Positions 59,408 to 64,000 of a DNA stretch of 64,000 nucleotides are shown here, piece after piece. This DNA comes from Blastomyces gilchristii SLH14081 (Eukaryota; Ascomycota; Eurotiomycetes; Onygenales; Ajellomycetaceae), in the NCBI RefSeq assembly GCF_000003855.2, contig NW_003101676.1, positions 262,041 to 326,040 of the forward strand, read 5' to 3'. A model generated the notes under the pieces. That model was not told where the DNA came from. It was given only the letters and a program-made list of their open reading frames with translations, and did no database searches. The stretch's first letter is position 1; every line of letters starts with the position of its first letter. The position numbers were made by a program, and so were the translations under genes.

Positions 59408-62400
59408 AGTGATAGACAGTTGATAAATAGTATATAATCTTAAGAACTTGACAGATTCTTATTCAGAGAGTGCTTACAAATTAACAGCTCTGATTAGATA
59501 CTATAGATCTCAGTAAGTTATATATTCAATAGAATGAGCTATATAGAAAGACTTCAGTAACTTGTTCAGTATTCATCTTATTACAAGATTTTAATATTAT
59601 ATTCTTACTCAATCAGTTAATAATAATTAGAATATTCTTATAATTCTTACTCTCAGATAAATTAATAGTGAAGTTAATTACTATATTTTATCAGATTCTA
59701 TCAGAAATATTAAGTGATTTCAGTAGATCTTTTCTATAATTCTTTCATAAGATAATAGAAGAACAGTAGTTGCAGTTTCAAATAAAGCATCTGATACTGT
59801 TTAATATCTCAGATCAGTAGAACTCTTAGAAGATTATTTAATACAGTTATTCATAATCTGAATAATCAGTTATATATGAATCATGCATCTCTTATATTAT
59901 TCAAGTATATAGAGGTTCAGACTGAGAGACTTAACATCATTCACAAAATCACAGAGTGTTATTATTATTAATTGAACATTCTAAGAAGTCAATCTTTATA
60001 CATAATTCTGAAGAAAATTAAGACACTTCTTATTATACTGCTTCAGTGAGAGTCTGAAGAAGTTAATCAGTCTGAGCTATTATATATCACAGTTCATTTA
60101 ATGTAGAAGAAGCTGAGATATTAATATCAGTATCAGTGATAGGTCAAAGAGAGAGTGTTCTAATCAGAGAAGTGTATATAGTGTTATAAGTTGTTTTATC
60201 TTGATTAACTAATATCTTCAGATCTAAGAGCTGATGTTCTCAGTTCATTCAACAGATATTTATTATATCAGAAGGTATCTCTTACTCTCATTATAAAATA
60301 GCATCTGTCATCAAGTTCTGACTATGAAGATGATAGTATATAGTGAAATGAAAACAGCTTAATAACTCAGACTATTATATCTGATGTTCAGTAAGCTTAT
60401 AGATAATTATACAATACTTAAGATTCTTATAATCTGTGATTATCTTAAATTTTAAGACACTTCAGAGTTCAGAGTCTCATTCTTCTAGATAGTATACAAT
60501 TATAAGAAGTTTCTTATCATAGATCTTATAATTGTATTCAACAGAACTCAGTTTCTTAGATATGAAGATATATAATTATAAGATATCTTCATTATTATAT
60601 TATAATATAGCTTCTTCTATGATATAGTCAGAGAAATCAGCTTTAACAACTATCTTATAATCAGAATTAAATATTATTAGCAGAGAGATATTAATAAATA
60701 TCTTCTTTATTTATATAAATACAGCTTCAGTATTCACTGATCACTGAAATACTGAGTTCTTCTTAATAAGTTCTGTAAGTGATCTCATAATATCTGAGAA
60801 GTTTCATATAAATCACTGATAAAAGTTAGTAAATTCAATGAAGTTTCATACATCTTTCATAGTACATGAAGCTTCTCATTCAAGAATGACAGAGATCTTC
60901 TCAGAATTTATTTAAATTTTCTTATCAGCTTCTATGATAAAACCTAGGTATTTTATACTCTTAACTTTAAAATCACACTTATTAATATCTATTGATAGTT
61001 CTGCTTCTCATAATTATTATAGTATTTTTCATATATACTCTTGATATTTCTTTCTGAATTCATTAGTGAAGATGAGAATGTCATCTAGATATACAGGTAC
61101 AAATTCATTAAGAAAATCTCAGAGTACTCAGTTGATATACTTCTGAAATATACTGAGAGCATTGATCAGTTCAAAGAATGTGACTACTCATTCAAAGAGA
61201 TTATAACATGTTTAAAATGCTGTAAGTCATTCATCTTCTTCAGAAATACAAATCTTATAAAACACAGCAATGACATCTAGCTTTATAAATTATTAAGCTC
61301 ATTCAATATATGCTGAAATTTCATTAATAAGAAGTAAGAGATAACAATCTTTCTTTATCAATCTGTTCAGATCTTAATAGTTTACATAGAATCAGAGTTC
61401 TTCATCTGATTTCTTTGCAAAGAGAATAGAAGCTGCAGTGAAAGAGTTACTAATATATATAAATTTCTTATTCAACAGATTATTGAGTGTTCTTTAAAGA
61501 AGAAGAAGTTCATCTCAAGACATATTATAAAAAGAGTGTTATGATAACTAAGAGTTTTTATTATTCTTCTTTTCTGACTTGATACTGTGATCTACTTCTA
61601 AGCTTTATAAGAGAAGTATATTTATAATGTTATCTTATCAGAAGATATCTAGATATTCATAATATTAGTAAGAGAGTTTTGTATGAGAATCTGTTATTAT
61701 GATATAAGATAACTTCTCTAGAGCTTTCTTAATATCAGTCAGACTGATAGAATAGATTGATATATGATTCTACTGTCAGTAACTTTATCAGCAGTTTCAT
61801 CAATGACTTCTTTTTCAGAGTATTTCATAAGTATTGGCAGAGATCTGTGTAAGATTCATAGTCTTATAAATATCATCTTCATGAATTTTATCATTGTTAG
61901 AGAATATTAAACTTCTGTTTTAAGTATTTAATAAAATATCTTATTCAGATAGCTAGATAAGTTCTAACATAAGATTATAATCAAGACTATTAACTTCATA
62001 TGCATAGGTATCTTCATATTGATGTTCTTCAACATCTATAGTTAACTTCATCATGTAACAGATACAAATGTCTTTTGAGTCATCAAATTCTGTGAGAACT
62101 CAGAGTTTTAATAAGAGAATACACTGAAGATTGTAATATCTTATAACTGAAGATTTAATCATTGTATAATAGCATAGACTGCTGTCTATCATGGTTTTCA
62201 TATTATACATGTTATCAACTACAGTAGATACAAGAATTACATTCATTATCATTTTCTCTTTAAATTGTTATTATTCAACCTCTTCAAGCTTCTGTTTATG
62301 AATTTAAACAGAAGCTAATCTTTTCTCTGTTTCATCAGAGTATCTTTATAGTTGTCTTTCAAATCTTTCTTCAATGCAATGTAATTGACAACTTGACATG

Positions 62401-62806
62401 AACTGCTAATATTAATCTTTCTTTGAAATGAGAAGATATATAGACTGATCAGTAGTTAAAAGTAATATATTCTGATCAGTTACAATTGATGCATATCTCT
62501 CATTGACATCAATTAACAACTTCTTCAGAGATAATCTCAGGGACTCAGAAGCCTGTTCAGACAGCAGAGACTCTTGCTTATACATAGACATTTGAGTCTA
62601 CTCAGTTCATAGCATCTGTATCATTGTTATTATTCTTCAGCACAGATATATAAGTGACTGAGATATAACATCTTCTATCACTGTTCTGTATACTTTTAAG
62701 CTTGATAAGATAGTTATTTAATATTCAGAGTTGTATACAGAAGCCTTTATAAGTCAGGTCTTTATATACACTTACAAGAGTCTATAAGAGTTCAAAAGTT
62801 AATGTC
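59408..62806 (-). pseudogene. A2 integrase/RNase H/reverse transcriptase/protease, decayed
   Basis: On the minus strand the reverse transcriptase active-site box is intact (YLDDILIF, 61068-61091), with flanking readable fragments. Integrase- and RNase H-type sequence should lie to the left (59408-60900) and protease/gag to the right. Stops are dense and CpG almost absent. Confidence 0.7.
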
Positions 62807-62814
62807 TTCTTGAG
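62807..62814. other. 8-bp target site duplication, outer hAT-like element
   Basis: TTCTTGAG here and again at 63835-63842. Eight bases with T at position 2 and A at position 7 agrees with the hAT target pattern. Confidence 0.88.
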
Positions 62815-63834
62815 TAGACTGGCTGTCAAGATCATAAATTTCACATTTAATCTCATTTAATCTAGTTCTATACATTTCTTAGCATGAATCCTGCTGAGAC
62901 TAGTCATTAAAAAAACATGCAAAGTGACTAGACTGACCGTGTGACCGTGTCTGAGACCAGGACTAGATTTTTTGATAGTCTCATTACTAATTCAACTGAT
63001 CTCATTACATGATTTTAACATTAGATAGTAGTCTCATACTGTCTCAGTGAGACTTACTGTCTACTCTTATCACATTTTTCAAATGAGATCATGATTTTCA
63101 CTTCTCAATTTAAAGTATTCTTATTGCTTTAAATAACTTAAAATCTCATTTAAGTGTTATTAAAAAGTGTTACTTTTTAAAAAATTAAAAATAGTCTAAA
63201 AAAAACCTTAAAATGTCTAAAAATAGTAACTTTATATCAAGAATGAAACTAAATGAGATCAAATGAAATCACTTTCTTATTTTTTTCAAGTTGTGGTTTC
63301 ATTTTAAGATCTGATATATAGTCACTTTGCATGTTTTTTTAATGACTAGTCTCAGCGGAATTCACATCAAGAAATATATAAGATCAGATTAAATGAGACT
63401 AAATATGAAATTCATGATCTCAGCGGCCAGTCTAAAAGTGACTATATATTAGATCTTAAAATGAAACCATGACTTGAAAAAAATGAGAAAGTGATTTCAT
63501 TTAGTCTTATTTAGTCTCATTCTTAGCATAAAGTTACTATTTTTAGACATTTTAAGGTTTTTTTTAGACTATTTTTAATTTTTTGAAAAGTAATACTTTT
63601 TAGTAACACTCAAATGAGATTTAGAGTCATTTAAAGCAATAAAAATAATTTAAATTAAGAAGTGAAAATCATAATCTTATTTAGAAAATGTGATAAGAGT
63701 AGACAGTAAGTCTTACTGAGACAGTATAGAACTACTATCTAATGTTAAAACTGTGTAATAAGATCAGTTAAATTGATAATAAGACTATTAAAAATTCTGA
63801 TTCTGGTCTCAGACACAGTCACACGGTCAGTCTA
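62815..63834 (+). mobile_element. Outer hAT-like non-autonomous element (506 bp plus insertion)
   Basis: Starts TAGACTGGC and ends GGTCAGTCTA, flanked by TTCTTGAG duplications. Removing the inner insertion (62929-63434) and one copy of its AAAGTGAC duplication leaves 506 bp, exactly the inner element's length. It has no coding capacity. Confidence 0.85.
62929..63434 (-). mobile_element. Inner hAT-like non-autonomous element, inverted copy
   Basis: 506 bp, starting TAGACTGACC and ending GGCCAGTCTA, flanked by AAAGTGAC at 62921-62928 and 63435-63442. Its reverse complement matches the outer element along its whole length with scattered transitions, so the same family inserted into itself. The result reads as two interlocked inverted repeats of 114 and 400 bp. 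Confidence 0.85.
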
Positions 63835-64000
63835 TTCTTGAGCATGCTAATTATCACTCAATTCTCTCATGATTAATCACCTGCTTCCAGAATCTTGATA
63901 TCAAAGTCAGGAATAAATATTATAAGAGAAGTATTTCTCTGTCAGATACTCTGTAATCAATCTAATACTTTTCTATTACATGAACAGTGTCTTGGAAACA

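Larger units (their letters stand above)
51091..64000 (-). mobile_element. Gypsy element A2, interrupted twice, runs off window
   Basis: A minus-strand LTR retrotransposon. Its own sequence lies at 51091-52158, 59408-62814 and 63843-64000. Interruptions are element B (target CTCAG duplicated at 52154-52158 and 59403-59407) and a hAT-like pair (TTCTTGAG duplicated). Gene order on the minus strand is gag/pol from the right to chromodomain and 3' LTR at the left. The 5' LTR is outside the window. No open reading frame is intact. Confidence 0.75.

Noticed and set aside
62815..63834. Single foldback (long-TIR) transposon
   Set aside because: The X-Y-X'-Y' order and the internal AAAGTGAC duplication are explained better by self-insertion of a 506-bp element.

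Overview
The window is nuclear DNA of a filamentous ascomycete. The genes are separated by 0.3-2.5 kb and carry short GT-AG introns of about 50-110 bp, often with CTAAC/CTGAC-type branch sites. The gene set (THO2, VPS17, a GCS1-type ArfGAP, mitochondrial EF-G2) is typical of Pezizomycotina. The sharp switch at about 49.5 kb from a gene-dense, GC-moderate half to an AT-rich, CpG-poor block of Ty3/Gypsy elements resembles the isochore-like genomes of dimorphic Onygenales such as Blastomyces and other Ajellomycetaceae. That placement is inference; no marker locus was compared.

Layout 1-49.5 kb, in order: an Acinus-like SAP/RRM protein (-); a nitrilase-family amidohydrolase (+); a disordered fungal protein (+); THO2 (-, 2560 aa with a very long RS/RD-rich tail); a DHA2-type MFS transporter with one frameshift (-); an NAD(P)-binding epimerase-like protein (-); a GFA-domain zinc protein (+); a CCCH zinc-finger/coiled-coil protein (+); VPS17 (-), divergent from mitochondrial EF-G2 (+); a GCS1-like ArfGAP (-); a two-RRM RGG protein (-); a protein with a SUMO-interacting-motif-like N-terminus and a helix-turn-helix-like segment (+); and a MARVEL-domain membrane protein (-). 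Acinus, THO2, the CCCH protein and the RRM protein all belong to mRNA metabolism, while VPS17 and the ArfGAP belong to membrane traffic. Nothing suggests a co-regulated cluster. Two intergenic regions hold weak relics of spliced genes.

Layout 49.5-64 kb: a nest of inactive transposons. Element A1 (chromodomain Gypsy, minus strand) starts at 49486. It is cut at 50068 by a 5' fragment of a second Gypsy family (B'), which is cut at 51091 by another A copy (A2, minus strand, continuing past the window end). A2 is interrupted by a complete B element (52159-59402, two 258-bp LTRs, CTCAG target duplication). Further along, A2 carries a 506-bp hAT-like non-autonomous DNA element that was itself hit, in inverted orientation, by a second 506-bp copy of its own family. 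Each DNA insertion has its own 8-bp target duplication. All coding regions here are broken by transition mutations typical of repeat-induced point mutation or CpG decay.

All gene models were read by eye from frames and splice consensus. Coordinates are spans, and exons are given in the evidence field.
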